Notes: generated by a model not told the origin, from the sequence alone. DNA of 32,639 bases from Vogesella fluminis (GCF_014652335.1 NZ_BMYP01000006.1:1-32639); one strand, 5' to 3'; shown: positions 1 to 8,396, counted from the first letter of the stretch. Translations and numbers: made by a program.

Positions 1-135
1 ATTTTGCAGGTTTGCACCCCTTCCTTCACGTCCTCGCTTCAAAACGTCAACAGCCCCTAGCTCGATATTCTGCAAGAAGCGCCCGTCACGCTGCAGCGCG
101 GCAAGGATGCGTCGATCTGTTGCGTCCAGTTTCAT
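1..135 (-). pseudogene. AsnC/Lrp-family regulator, N-terminal fragment (runs off window)
   Basis: Reading leftward from an ATG at 135, the first residues (MKLDATDRRILAALQRDGR) are the typical start of the AsnC/Lrp winged-helix domain, which binds DNA and responds to amino acids. After about residue 26 (NIELG) the sequence stops resembling the family: the usual continuation through the recognition helix (LSPSPCLRR-like) is absent, although the frame stays open to the window edge. It is divergent from azlC, the usual arrangement in which an Lrp-type regulator controls branched-chain amino acid export. I infer a truncated or rearranged regulator; the missing left flank prevents proof. An intact but unusual protein is the alternative. 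Confidence 0.45.
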
Positions 136-258
136 TGGTATCCGGTTCCATTGATTGTTTTGTTTTCTAATTCTGCTGCCAATTTCAAGACGAATAATAG
201 CAACTACGCAACCCAATTTCAGCGGGATTGGCAGAAAATAATAAAAAAAGGAGATCAC

Positions 259-988
259 ATGAACACCCTGTCAACAACCGAGGCCACCGATGTGGCATCC
301 GCTACCAAATCCGAAGCCATTCGTGGCGTGCGTGCCGCGATTCCGGTCATGCTGGGCTTCGTCTCGTTTGCGCTGGTACTGGGGGGCGCAAGCCACGCAG
401 AAGGGGCTGGGCGTGTTTGAGGTCCCGCTGATGACCGGACTGAATTTTGGCGGCGGTTCCGAGTTTGCCGCCATCCGGCTGTGGACCTCGCCGCCGCACG
501 TGCTGCTGATCGTGGCGATGTCGTTCCTGGTGAACTGCCGCCATATCCTGATGGGGGCGGCACTGGCACCCTATCTGCAGCACTTGCCGGCCCGGAAGGC
601 ATTGCCGGCGCTGTTCTTCATGTGCAACGAGAGCTGGGCGATGGCGTTGGCCGACGCGCGCAAGCGTGCGGCATCCCGTATCAGCCTGGCTTACTATCTC
701 GGCGTTTCCTCCGCCTTGTACCTTACCTGGGTGCTGTTTACCGCACTCGGAGCGGCCCTTGGTCCGGCGATTGGCGATGTCGAACAGTACGGCTTCGACA
801 TGGCGTTTACCGCCGTGTTTCTGGTGCTGCTGCGCGGCATGTGGCGTGGGGCGCGCGCCTGCCGTCCCCGGCTGGTGAGCCTGGTCGTTGCCGCACTGAC
901 CTGCCTGCTGCTGCCGGGAGCCTGGTACGTCGCCGCCGGCGCGTCGGCAGGACTGTTGGTCGCCATCTTGTGGGAGGGCCAGCCATGA
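259..988 (+). pseudogene. azlC: AzlC-family branched-chain amino acid exporter subunit, frameshifted
   Basis: AzlC is the large membrane subunit of the AzlCD branched-chain amino acid exporter. The start is the ATG at 259, preceded by a good AGGAG. The first 40 or so codons (ending VSFALVLG) are in one frame. The rest, starting QATQKGLGVFEVPLMTGLNF and running through several hydrophobic segments to the stop at 986-988, is in another. Joining the two gives a normal AzlC reading, VLGAQATQKGL, if one G is removed from the six-G run at 381-386. The end overlaps azlD by an ATGA (985-988). The break could be a true mutation, a phase-variable tract or a base-call error; the broken azlD and regulator beside it favour real decay. 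Confidence 0.8.
381..386 (+). repeat. Six-G homopolymer at the azlC frameshift
   Basis: A run of six G residues lies exactly where the two azlC frames must be joined; five G would restore a continuous AzlC protein. Such tracts are prone to slipped-strand change and to sequencing error. Confidence 0.7.
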
Positions 989-1311
989 GCGATACGCTGA
1001 CCCTGCTGACCATCGTGCTGACCATCGTGCTGACCATCGTGCTGATGGCCGGCACCACCTACCTGACCTAGGTGCTGGGCTATGTGGTGCTGAGAAAGCG
1101 GACACTGAGCCCGCGCATGATGGCCGTGATGGATAGTGTGCCCGGTTGCGTGCTGATTTCCGTCATCGCCCCGGCCTTCGTCTCGGACCGGCCTGCCGAT
1201 CTGCTGGCGCTGGGCATAATGTTGGCCGCAGCCAGTCGCTGCTCCGTGCTGCCGACCGTGATGACAGGCATCGCCTCAGCGGGCCTGCTTCGCCATTTTC
1301 TGGGGACGTGA
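985..1311 (+). pseudogene. azlD: AzlD-family branched-chain amino acid exporter subunit, internal stop
   Basis: AzlD is the small membrane partner of AzlC. The ATG at 985 overlaps the azlC stop. The frame reads a hydrophobic segment, then TTYLT, then an in-frame TAG at 1069-1071, and continues in the same frame with VLGYVVLRKRTLSPRMM and two further hydrophobic stretches to the stop at 1309-1311. Family members normally read through this point (TYLTR-VLGY type), so the TAG replaces a sense codon. The first transmembrane segment also contains a threefold 12-bp tandem repeat encoding LTIV. Total length (108 codons plus stop) matches the family. The gene looks inactivated in place rather than deleted. 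Confidence 0.75.
1006..1041 (+). repeat. 12-bp tandem repeat (CTGACCATCGTG x3) in azlD
   Basis: Three perfect head-to-tail copies of a 12-mer encode three successive LTIV units in the first membrane segment of azlD. The unit length keeps frame, so it lengthens the helix without a frameshift. Confidence 0.9.
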
Positions 1312-1834
1312 ACACCATGCACACCGCACTTTAAATCACCGAGCACTGGGTCGATACGGAACCGGGCCGCCTGTACGCACGCTGCTGACACCCGCACGGC
1401 ACATGCCGCACCGGGAGCAGGAGGCGTGGGTCGTCGAGCGGATTGGCTGCTTCCTTTCTGCCGGCATTTGGCCTGCTCCGTCCGAAGGTGAGCCGCTTTG
1501 GGCCTGATCGGCATTGGTGCGGCGGCCGGCAGGCTGCCGGCGCTTATCACGTGGGCGGACTGGAACGTTGGCCGCAGTCACCGCAAGCAGCATTCCGGCC
1601 TGAATATCTGGATGCACGAGATTGCCGGGCCAGCCCTTCGGGGCCATACGCTGCCGGCGCATTGCGGCGTCGCGCGTTCCTTGCACTGCATCCAGCAGTG
1701 CGTGGCCGCAGCTGCAAAAAGACCTTGAGCAGGTTCTTACGGCGACCCGCAGGAAAGACCGCGAGTCCTGTTTACCGGTATGCCGTCGAACAACCCATGT
1801 GACCCCGTTGTAATTCGCCTCATCCCGGATACCC
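1312..1834. other. Gene-free stretch with degenerate coding remnants
   Basis: No convincing gene is seen between azlD and the AraC regulator. Around 1339-1395 the plus strand reads EHWVDTEPGRLYARC then a stop, which recalls the N-terminus of some alpha/beta hydrolases (VDTPDGRLYAR-type); nothing after it supports a full domain, so I treat this as a possible remnant only. The 63-bp repeat at 1517-1579 lies here. The remaining open frames on both strands have no recognisable motif. Confidence 0.5.
1517..1579 (+). repeat. 63-bp dispersed repeat, copy 1
   Basis: This segment matches 8397-8459 in the same orientation with five mismatches by my count. It begins with a GC-rich palindrome-like core (GCCGGCAGGCTGCCGGC) able to form a hairpin and ends with GTTGGCCGCAGTC, one copy of the interspersed word. 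Both copies are intergenic. Confidence 0.85.
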
Positions 1835-2782
1835 TCAGTACTTCGGCCCGAACACGGATTTCGGTACGCAGCCAAAAAACCGAGAGAAGGCTGCGCTAAA
1901 GTTGCTGGGATGCTCATAGCCGACCAGATACGCCGCCTCGGCCACCTGGCAGCCGGTTTCCAGTAGTTGCCAAGCCTTCTTCATCCTCATTTCCAGGAGC
2001 AGACGATGGGGGCTTTTGTTGAAGCGGTGACGGAAGCCTTCGCGCAGTTTGCTTTCATTGAGGCCGACGGCAGCGGCAAGTTCGGGAACCGTCAGACTCT
2101 GGTTCATTCGTGTTTCCAGAATCGCCCTGGCTTCATCAAGCTTATCGATATCCCGTTGGCAATGACGAGGCATGCGTTTGGGCAGTTGCAGGTCCAGGTG
2201 GCGCAGCTGCTCGGCCAGCAGGCTGAGGACATGAATGTGGGTCTGCAACTTGTCCTGTGATTCGTCCTCCATTTCCCTTGGCAGGGCATTGATGTGGGCC
2301 AGGCTGGCGCCAGTCGTCGGACGATGGGCCAACTGCTGTACGCCTCCTTTTCCACCCAACAGCAGTCTGCAGGCCATTTCGCTCCCCAGGTAGTAGGCCA
2401 GCATCTCCGCCCCGATCAGCAGCCGCAACTGCCTCACCCCGCAATCGTACCGGTAATGGCGTTCGCCCTGGATGCAACGGAAGGTCGATACGGTTGTGTG
2501 GCCTCTTCGGAAGTGCAGTTCCTTACCGCAGCGCCCCCGGAACAGCGATTCACCGGCCAACCCCAGCGTGATGGCGAGAACCGGCTGTTCCAGTTGTTTG
2601 AGGCTTTCCTCCGCAAGGTCCTGCTGCGGCCGGTAGCGTGTCTGGAGAAGGCTGATATCCGGGCCGATGCAAAGGCTGTCAGTCAGGCATTCACCTAGTT
2701 CATCCGGCAACTGTTGCCGCACCCAGCCTTGTTGTCGTGTTTCCTGGCGCCTCGGGATTTCGAGTGATATCCGGTATGGCAT
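1835..2782 (-). CDS. AraC-family regulator, PchR/YbtA-like, of siderophore uptake
   Basis: This 315-residue transcription regulator ends in a standard AraC/XylS double helix-turn-helix over about the last 95 residues (LTVPELAAAVGLNESKLREG in the first HTH, AYLVGYEHPSNFSAAFSRFFG in the second). The N-terminal part is the effector-sensing half. The start at 2782 is chosen because GAGGAGG lies just upstream of that ATG; a longer frame extends 36 codons further but crosses the promoter region and has no such site. It is divergent from a TonB-dependent receptor, as pchR and ybtA are associated with fptA and fyuA, so activation of the receptor operon by a ferri-siderophore is the likely role. The ligand is unknown. 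Confidence 0.88.
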   Translation of the reverse strand: MPYRISLEIPRRQETRQQGWVRQQLPDELGECLTDSLCIGPDISLLQTRYRPQQDLAEESLKQLEQPVLAITLGLAGESLFRGRCGKELHFRRGHTTVSTFRCIQGERHYRYDCGVRQLRLLIGAEMLAYYLGSEMACRLLLGGKGGVQQLAHRPTTGASLAHINALPREMEDESQDKLQTHIHVLSLLAEQLRHLDLQLPKRMPRHCQRDIDKLDEARAILETRMNQSLTVPELAAAVGLNESKLREGFRHRFNKSPHRLLLEMRMKKAWQLLETGCQVAEAAYLVGYEHPSNFSAAFSRFFGCVPKSVFGPKY

Positions 2783-2854
2783 ATGACCTCCTCGTGCGCG
2801 TGCCTCCAGTCGGATTGAATGGATTGCATACGGAATACATTGGTTTGGATATGA

Positions 2855-2897
2855 ATAGCAATGAGAGTCATTACTGTTGTGAAATATCATTATTCAT
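2855..2897 (+). promoter_or_regulatory. Fur-box-like sites in the divergent regulator/receptor promoter
   Basis: At 2860-2872 the sequence AATGAGAGTCATT is a perfect inverted repeat matching the core of the Fur consensus (AATGATAATCATT). About 10 bp further, 2886-2893 reads ATCATTAT, another Fur half-site. The sites are in the AT-rich gap between araC and the receptor, so iron-dependent repression of both directions is plausible. This is by eye and unscored. Confidence 0.55.
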
Positions 2898-3004
2898 CAG
2901 ACATCTGTCGTCAACCCAGGGGTGACATGGCTGTCAAGCGGTGAGGGCTTCTTTGTCGGACGAGAAGCGAATTGAGCAACAGCTATCTATCTGGAATCAA
3001 GAAA

Positions 3005-4996
3005 ATGGAGTCAAGCCGTACAAACTTTCATGGCAAGCGACTTTGGCTGCCGGTTCTGCTGGCAAGCCTCGGCGCAGCGGCACATGCAGAGATTGAACTC
3101 CCGGCGGTGACCGTGACGGCCAATAAGCAGGCGCAGTCACTCGAGGCGGTGGCGGCCGGCGTTTCCGTGTTTGCCGGTGACGATCTGGAAGCTGCCGGAA
3201 TCGACAGCCTTGAAGGCGTAGCCCGGATGACACCCGGCTTCACCTTTCAGGCGTCGGGGCAGTCGGGCCTGCAGCCGCCGGTGATGCGTGGTTTGACGGC
3301 CAACATCATGGGGTTTTCGTCTTCGGTTGCGCTGGTGGTCGACGGTGTGCCGACTCTGAGAGGACAGGGCTTCGACGACAACCTACTGGGCATCGAGCGG
3401 GTGGAGGTGCTGCGCGGGCCGCAGTCCACGCTGTACGGGCGCAACGCCGAGGCTGGTGTGGTCGGCATCGTCACTCGCAAGCCGGGGAACGATTCCTATG
3501 CCGTTGTTTCCGCCGAAGCCGGCAGTCGCGACAAGCGTGTGCTGCGCTTCGATGCGAGCCACGCGCTGGTGAAAGACTCGCTTTACCTGGGTGTGGCCGG
3601 CGAGTACTTCGAGCAGGACGGCTTCATCGACAACACCTTCAAGGGGCGCAAGGAGGATGGCCGCGAACGTCACAATGGCCGCCTGGCACTGCGCTGGACG
3701 CCTGATGAGCGAACCGATGCCACGCTCCGCTATGCCCGGCGGGATTATCGTGATGCCGGCTCGCTGTGGGGGGCGGTAATGGCGCCGCGCGGCACGGTTC
3801 GCTCCGGCACCGACAGTTGGAATGACTCGACCGCGCACACCGTGTCGCTTGACGTATCGCACGACTTGGCACCCGGCCTGCGCCTGCGTTCGATCACGGC
3901 CAGCAATGAATTCATCGACCGCATCCTGCAGGACATCGATTTCATGCCTGCGGACGTGCTGCATGTGAGTCGCGATCACCACTTTCGTACGCTGTCGCAG
4001 GAGTTCCGCCTGGATGGCAGGTTTGGCCAGACGCAATGGCTGGCGGGCTTCTACGCAGACCGTGATGATCACGATCTGAGCTTCGGGCAGAAGATTCCGC
4101 TGGGTTCGACAACGACCTCCGCCACGCAGAAAGGCAGCTCGACGGCATTTTTCACCCACTGGAACATCCCGCTGGCGGATCGCTGGACGGTCACGGCCGG
4201 TGGTCGCATCGAGCGGGACGAGGTGCGCTTCGCCCTGGCTGGAGGCCGCGAACAGTCGCGCGAGTGGACCCGCTTCTCGCCCAAGCTGGCCCTGCAATAC
4301 CAATGGCAGCAGGATGCGCAAGTCTATGCCAGCGTTGCCGACGGCTTTCGTGCCGGCGGTTTCAATGCGTTTGCGCCCGAGGCCTACCGGCGCTACCAGC
4401 CGGAGCGGGTGCGCTCCTTTGAACTCGGCGCCAAGGGGCGGCTTCTGGACCGGCGGCTTCGCTACGGCGCTTCGGTCTACCTGATGGACGTGCAGGACAT
4501 GCAGGTTCAGCAGATCGGCTTGCCCGGTCAAATGTTCCTCACCAATGCGGCATCGGCGCGTCCGGTGGGCGTCGAGGCGGAATTGCAGTACCTGCTTGGT
4601 TCGGGCTGGCAAATTCAGGCTGCCCTTGGACTGAATCGCACCCGCTTTCGCGAGTTCAGGGACGGCGCCAACGACTGGAAGGGCAACCACAACCCGCTTG
4701 CATCGGACGCCACCGGGCACCTCGGCGTGCGTTACGACGCACCGCAAGGCTGGTATGCCCAGGCTCACCTCAATGGCGCCAGCAAGATTTATCTTGATGC
4801 CGCAAACAAATACGGCCGTGCCGGGTACGGTGTTATCGACCTGATGGCAGGCCGCACCTTCGGACACACCGAGTTGTCCGCCTATGTTCATAACGCCGGG
4901 AACAGGAAGTACGACACCATCGGCTTTCTGAACGGTACAACCACAATCTACAGCCCGCCGCGCGAAGTAGGCCTTCGATTGACCCATCGCCTGTGA
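3005..4996 (+). CDS. TonB-dependent siderophore receptor (FyuA/FptA-like)
   Basis: Outer-membrane receptor that imports a ferri-siderophore using TonB energy. From the ATG at 3005 the protein has 663 residues: a signal peptide ending near AAAHA (residue 28), a TonB-box-like stretch (ELPAVTVTA, 31-39), a plug domain containing VLRGPQSTLYGRNAEAGVV, then a long beta-barrel ending PPREVGLRLTHRL. An in-frame TTG at 2972 would add 11 residues and has a weak upstream AGAAG, but the ATG gives a more normal signal peptide. The length is like the pesticin/yersiniabactin receptor FyuA. The final residue is Leu rather than the usual aromatic. It is followed with overlap or a few bases by a methyltransferase and an MFS gene, so the three are likely one Fur-controlled operon. 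The substrate is not deducible. Confidence 0.92.
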   Translation: MESSRTNFHGKRLWLPVLLASLGAAAHAEIELPAVTVTANKQAQSLEAVAAGVSVFAGDDLEAAGIDSLEGVARMTPGFTFQASGQSGLQPPVMRGLTANIMGFSSSVALVVDGVPTLRGQGFDDNLLGIERVEVLRGPQSTLYGRNAEAGVVGIVTRKPGNDSYAVVSAEAGSRDKRVLRFDASHALVKDSLYLGVAGEYFEQDGFIDNTFKGRKEDGRERHNGRLALRWTPDERTDATLRYARRDYRDAGSLWGAVMAPRGTVRSGTDSWNDSTAHTVSLDVSHDLAPGLRLRSITASNEFIDRILQDIDFMPADVLHVSRDHHFRTLSQEFRLDGRFGQTQWLAGFYADRDDHDLSFGQKIPLGSTTTSATQKGSSTAFFTHWNIPLADRWTVTAGGRIERDEVRFALAGGREQSREWTRFSPKLALQYQWQQDAQVYASVADGFRAGGFNAFAPEAYRRYQPERVRSFELGAKGRLLDRRLRYGASVYLMDVQDMQVQQIGLPGQMFLTNAASARPVGVEAELQYLLGSGWQIQAALGLNRTRFREFRDGANDWKGNHNPLASDATGHLGVRYDAPQGWYAQAHLNGASKIYLDAANKYGRAGYGVIDLMAGRTFGHTELSAYVHNAGNRKYDTIGFLNGTTTIYSPPREVGLRLTHRL

Positions 4997-5004
4997 GAAC
5001 CATC

Positions 5005-6039
5005 ATGCAATTTCAACATCCCCATCCTCTGCAACCCTGCTGGGATCTCGCCCTTGCCTCTGTGCAGGCCGATGCGCTGGCTACCGCACTGAATGTCGGC
5101 CTGTTCGATGTACTGACCGAGCAATCCGGCGCCCCGGAAATCGCAGCGCGGCTCGGTCTCGACCCGGACAAGCTGGAACATATTCTGGAGCTGCTGTGGA
5201 GCATGGATCTGCTTGAGCTGATCCAGATCCATGCTGGCACAGCGTCGACGCCACGCTACTGCGCCAGCAGCGGTGCAAAGCGGTATTTCGCCAAGCACTC
5301 TCCCGACTACTGCGGTGATGCCTGGGCCTTTCGCCTTCGGTCGCTACGCGAGTTTGGCGCGCAGTTGTCGGACCATTTGCAATTACGGGCCAACAAGGAG
5401 GAACCGCCACCATCGGTGCCGACCGATCAATGCTGGGCCACGCTCGCCCGGACGAAAATCGTGCAGGAACAAGCGGCGGTTACGGCCGGGGCCGCGCTGG
5501 CGATAGTCGATCGCCTGCCGGAACTAAAGCGCGTCCGACATTTCCTGGATCTCGGTTGTGGTCCCGGTATGGTCGCCATTGCACTGGCGCACGCCCTTCC
5601 CGAGAGTCATGGCACCGTGTTTGACCTGCCCCCGACCGCCGCAGTGGCAAGGCAGAACATCGAAGCGGCGCAACTTGGTGCACGCCTGTCGGTGCTGGGA
5701 GGTGACCTGACCCGCGATGATATCGGCCACGGTTACGACCTCATCTGGTGCGCTTCGGTTCTGCACTTCGTGCCGGATCTGGCGCAGACGCTGCGCAAGA
5801 TTCGTGCCGCGCTTGCGCCGGGCGGGCTGCTCATCAGCATCCATGCCGAGATTCCGCCCCTGGCACCGCAGGCCGCCACGGTACTGGCGTACTACCTGCC
5901 ATTGCTGATGCGTGGCCATCATGTCGGACGCCAGGGCGAACTTGCCGGGGCGCTGCTTGCCGCAGGGTTCGACCATGTCGGTACCTTCGAGAGCGACCTG
6001 TTCCCGTTGGCGCCAGTGCAGGTGCAGGTGTGCCGATGA
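5005..6039 (+). CDS. SAM-dependent methyltransferase (O-methyltransferase-like) within siderophore operon
   Basis: This 344-residue protein has an N-terminal winged-helix/dimerisation-like region (LATALNVGLFDVLTEQSGAP, residues 25-44) followed by a class I SAM fold. Motif I is FLDLGCGPGMVAIALA (180-195), and the acidic post-I region is HGTVFDLPP. Later motifs include YDLIWCASVLHFV and LAPGGLLISIHAE. This architecture is that of plant-type and bacterial small-molecule O-methyltransferases. The ATG at 5005 is used; a GTG at 4993 overlaps the receptor stop (GTGA) and would add four residues. Its stop overlaps the next ATG (ATGA at 6036-6039), so translational coupling is likely. The position between a siderophore receptor and its presumed inner-membrane permease suggests it modifies an imported ligand or its release product. 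That is inference. Confidence 0.85.
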   Translation: MQFQHPHPLQPCWDLALASVQADALATALNVGLFDVLTEQSGAPEIAARLGLDPDKLEHILELLWSMDLLELIQIHAGTASTPRYCASSGAKRYFAKHSPDYCGDAWAFRLRSLREFGAQLSDHLQLRANKEEPPPSVPTDQCWATLARTKIVQEQAAVTAGAALAIVDRLPELKRVRHFLDLGCGPGMVAIALAHALPESHGTVFDLPPTAAVARQNIEAAQLGARLSVLGGDLTRDDIGHGYDLIWCASVLHFVPDLAQTLRKIRAALAPGGLLISIHAEIPPLAPQAATVLAYYLPLLMRGHHVGRQGELAGALLAAGFDHVGTFESDLFPLAPVQVQVCR

Positions 6040-7346
6040 GCGCCGGGGATCGGAGTCCGGCGCTGGCCGTAATGAATGATGGTACCCAACACGGCGCGCG
6101 GCAGACCATGTTTGGTTTTCTGCATCTGGCCCTGATTGCACCCAGTACCTATCTGGTGCTGGGCCTGCCACTCGTGCTGCGCCAGCACGGCTGGTCGGGT
6201 ACCGAAATCGGCCTGTTCCAGTTGGCGGGGCTGCCGGCAGTATTCAAGTTCATGCTGGCGGTACCCGTGGAGCGCATGCGTTGGGCGGCCGGTCACTACA
6301 AGATCTGGGCGATAGGGGTGTGCCTGGCCTATGCGGCGCTTCTGCTCACCATCGGGCAGCAAGACCTGGCAGCCGGTGGCGGGCGCCTGTTTCTCATAGC
6401 GTTGGGGGCGGGGCTGATGGCTACCTGGGCCGATATTCCAGTGAACGCACTTGCCATAAAGGTCCTGCCGCCTTCGGAACGGATGCGTGCTGGTGGTTTC
6501 CGCTCGGCGGCGATCTTCCTGGGGGCCATCATCGGCGGTGGCCTGATGCTTCTGGTGCACGAGCGCTGGGGGTGGCAAGCGCCTTTTGTTGCGATGACGA
6601 TACCTGTCCTGATCGGGATCGGCCTGCTTGTCGTGTTCAAGGAACCTGCGACCGAGCCCTCTGCGGCAAGCACGCAAGGCATTACCGGTCAAACAGCCCT
6701 GCTGGCGGGATACTTCAGGCAACCGGGTGCCAATGCCTGGACCCTACTGCTGCTGTCCTACTTCCCGCTGGTGGGGGCGGCATGGATTTATCTCAAACCC
6801 TTGTTGCTGGACCACGGATTTGCGGCCAACCAGGTGGCATGGGTGGCCGGGGTGCTCGGCAGTACAGCCGGTGCGCTTGCCAGTATCGGGGCGGCAAGGT
6901 TGATCAAAGCCATCGGCGTGGCTCATGCCCTTGCTCTGTTCGCGGGTCTGAACATTCTGGCCCTGGGAGGGCTGACGCTGCTGGCATGTATCGAGGCGGG
7001 GCAGATCGCCTTCGCCGCCGGGGTGATGGTGCTGGCTTGCACCATGGGGGCGACATCGGCGCTCGCGTTCGGGCTGATGATGGGTTTCACCCGGCCGCAA
7101 TACCAGGCAGCCGACTATGGGACGCAAGCCAGCCTGTTCACCCTCAGTCGCCTGCTCATGCTGCCACTGGCCGGAGTGATACTCGACCGCTTCGGGTATG
7201 CAGGCATGCTGTCGAGCCTGACTCTGGCCATGCTGGGCGTGTTTGTCTTGGCAATGCGACAGCGGCATCGGATTGACCGGGTGGTGCGCGGTTGCCAGGC
7301 GAGCCATGCCAATGCGTTCGCCGAGTGCAAGAACAATGGCTGCTGA
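6036..7346 (+). CDS. MFS permease, FptX/RhtX-like siderophore importer
   Basis: This 436-residue membrane protein has about twelve hydrophobic segments. The pattern (LPLVLRQHGWSGTEIGLFQ, WADIPVNALAIKVLPPSER, GFRSAAIFLGAIIGGG) resembles the AmpG/RhtX/FptX branch of the major facilitator superfamily, whose members move ferri-pyochelin or rhizobactin across the inner membrane. The start at 6036 overlaps the methyltransferase stop by ATGA. The last 20 or so residues (CQASHANAFAECKNNGC) form a cysteine-containing hydrophilic tail that I do not recognise. The stop is only 3 bp from the stop of the convergent araC gene, leaving no room for a terminator between them. With the upstream receptor it completes outer- and inner-membrane transport of one ligand. 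Confidence 0.85.
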   Translation: MSAGDRSPALAVMNDGTQHGARQTMFGFLHLALIAPSTYLVLGLPLVLRQHGWSGTEIGLFQLAGLPAVFKFMLAVPVERMRWAAGHYKIWAIGVCLAYAALLLTIGQQDLAAGGGRLFLIALGAGLMATWADIPVNALAIKVLPPSERMRAGGFRSAAIFLGAIIGGGLMLLVHERWGWQAPFVAMTIPVLIGIGLLVVFKEPATEPSAASTQGITGQTALLAGYFRQPGANAWTLLLLSYFPLVGAAWIYLKPLLLDHGFAANQVAWVAGVLGSTAGALASIGAARLIKAIGVAHALALFAGLNILALGGLTLLACIEAGQIAFAAGVMVLACTMGATSALAFGLMMGFTRPQYQAADYGTQASLFTLSRLLMLPLAGVILDRFGYAGMLSSLTLAMLGVFVLAMRQRHRIDRVVRGCQASHANAFAECKNNGC

Positions 7347-7349
7347 TAT

Positions 7350-8330
7350 TCAGAGGCAGACCTGGTGCGCCTTGCCCTGCCGCGCCGCCTGCAGCCGCTC
7401 GCGCTCCTCGCGCGGGGTACAACCGTAGCGCTGCTTGAATACCCGTGAAAAATGCGACTGGTCGGTAAAGCCCCACTGGTAGGCCAGCTGCGCCAGCGTT
7501 TGCGGCTGCGGGCTGCCCAGCGCCTGGCGTGCGCCCGCCAGCCGCTGTTCGCGCAGCCACAGGCCGAAGGTCTGGCCGGTGTCGCGGAACAGGTCGTGCA
7601 GGTAACGCACCGAGATGCGGCAGGCGGCGGCGATCTGCTCCGGGGCCAGGCGGGTGTCGGCCAGATTGGCGCGCACATAGCGCTCGATGCGGCTCAGGTG
7701 CGCGGCGCGCACGCAGGAGGACTGCGAATCGAGCACCGCCGGATTGCCTTCGGTGGCGGCGACGAACAGCTCCAGCAGTTGCTGGCCGACGAGCGGGTGC
7801 AGGCAGTCGTCGCCCTGTTCCAGCCGCCGCCCGACCGCGCCTAGGTAGTCGGCAAACAGCGCGCCGATGCTGTGGCTGCCGTCAAAGGTCACCGCGCAGT
7901 AGCGTTCCGGATTGCGCAGCCGTGCGCGCAGCAGGTGGCCGGGGATCTTCAGCACCCACAGGTTGTTGGCGCGGGTGTGGTGGAATTCGTAGGGATCGTT
8001 GCTGCGTTCGAGGATGAAATGGCCGGCGCCGCAGTGCGCCTCGCGCCCCATCTGGCTGAAAAAGATGGCGCTCTGCCGCGGCAGCGACACCAGAAACTGC
8101 TCCTCGGCGGTGTCGTGCATCTCGCCGCGCACGCGGCGGTAGCTGAGCGGGCCGCTGCTGAGCCGCGACAGCGACTGCTGCCCCAGCTGCCAGCAGCTGA
8201 GGTCGCCCTCGAAGCGCGCCGGATCGAGAAAATCCAGCTGCAGGTTGAAATAGGTCTGGCCGATGATTTCCTGCCAGCGGCGATGGCGCTCCGCCGGCGC
8301 GGCGGCGGAAGTCGAGTAGTGCTGCATCAT
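7350..8330 (-). CDS. AraC-family regulator of the hyu cluster (inferred)
   Basis: This 326-residue regulator has an N-terminal cupin-like sensing domain of the AraC-binding-2 type (DLSCWQLGQQSLSRL..., EEQFLVSLPRQSAIFFSQ) and a C-terminal AraC HTH over about the last 110 residues (DTRLAPEQIAAACRISVRYL, then AYQWGFTDQSHFSRVFKQRYG). It starts with two ATG codons at 8330 and 8327. It lies 145 bp downstream of hyuA on the same strand. Its likely targets are the hyuBA genes and the permease, whose upstream regions share a repeated motif. It also converges on the siderophore permease with a 3-bp gap, so transcription from either side may interfere. Confidence 0.88.
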   Translation of the reverse strand: MMQHYSTSAAAPAERHRRWQEIIGQTYFNLQLDFLDPARFEGDLSCWQLGQQSLSRLSSGPLSYRRVRGEMHDTAEEQFLVSLPRQSAIFFSQMGREAHCGAGHFILERSNDPYEFHHTRANNLWVLKIPGHLLRARLRNPERYCAVTFDGSHSIGALFADYLGAVGRRLEQGDDCLHPLVGQQLLELFVAATEGNPAVLDSQSSCVRAAHLSRIERYVRANLADTRLAPEQIAAACRISVRYLHDLFRDTGQTFGLWLREQRLAGARQALGSPQPQTLAQLAYQWGFTDQSHFSRVFKQRYGCTPREERERLQAARQGKAHQVCL

Positions 8331-8396
8331 GTGTCGTCTCCTCTGGTGCCACCCCGGGATCGAGTCCGCCCGTCGTCGTTGCGACAGGATGCGCGG

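Noticed and set aside
1339-1395. Alpha/beta hydrolase gene after azlD
   Set aside because: Only a dozen residues resemble the family start, followed by a stop; no nucleophile-elbow or other motif, so it is mentioned only as a possible remnant.
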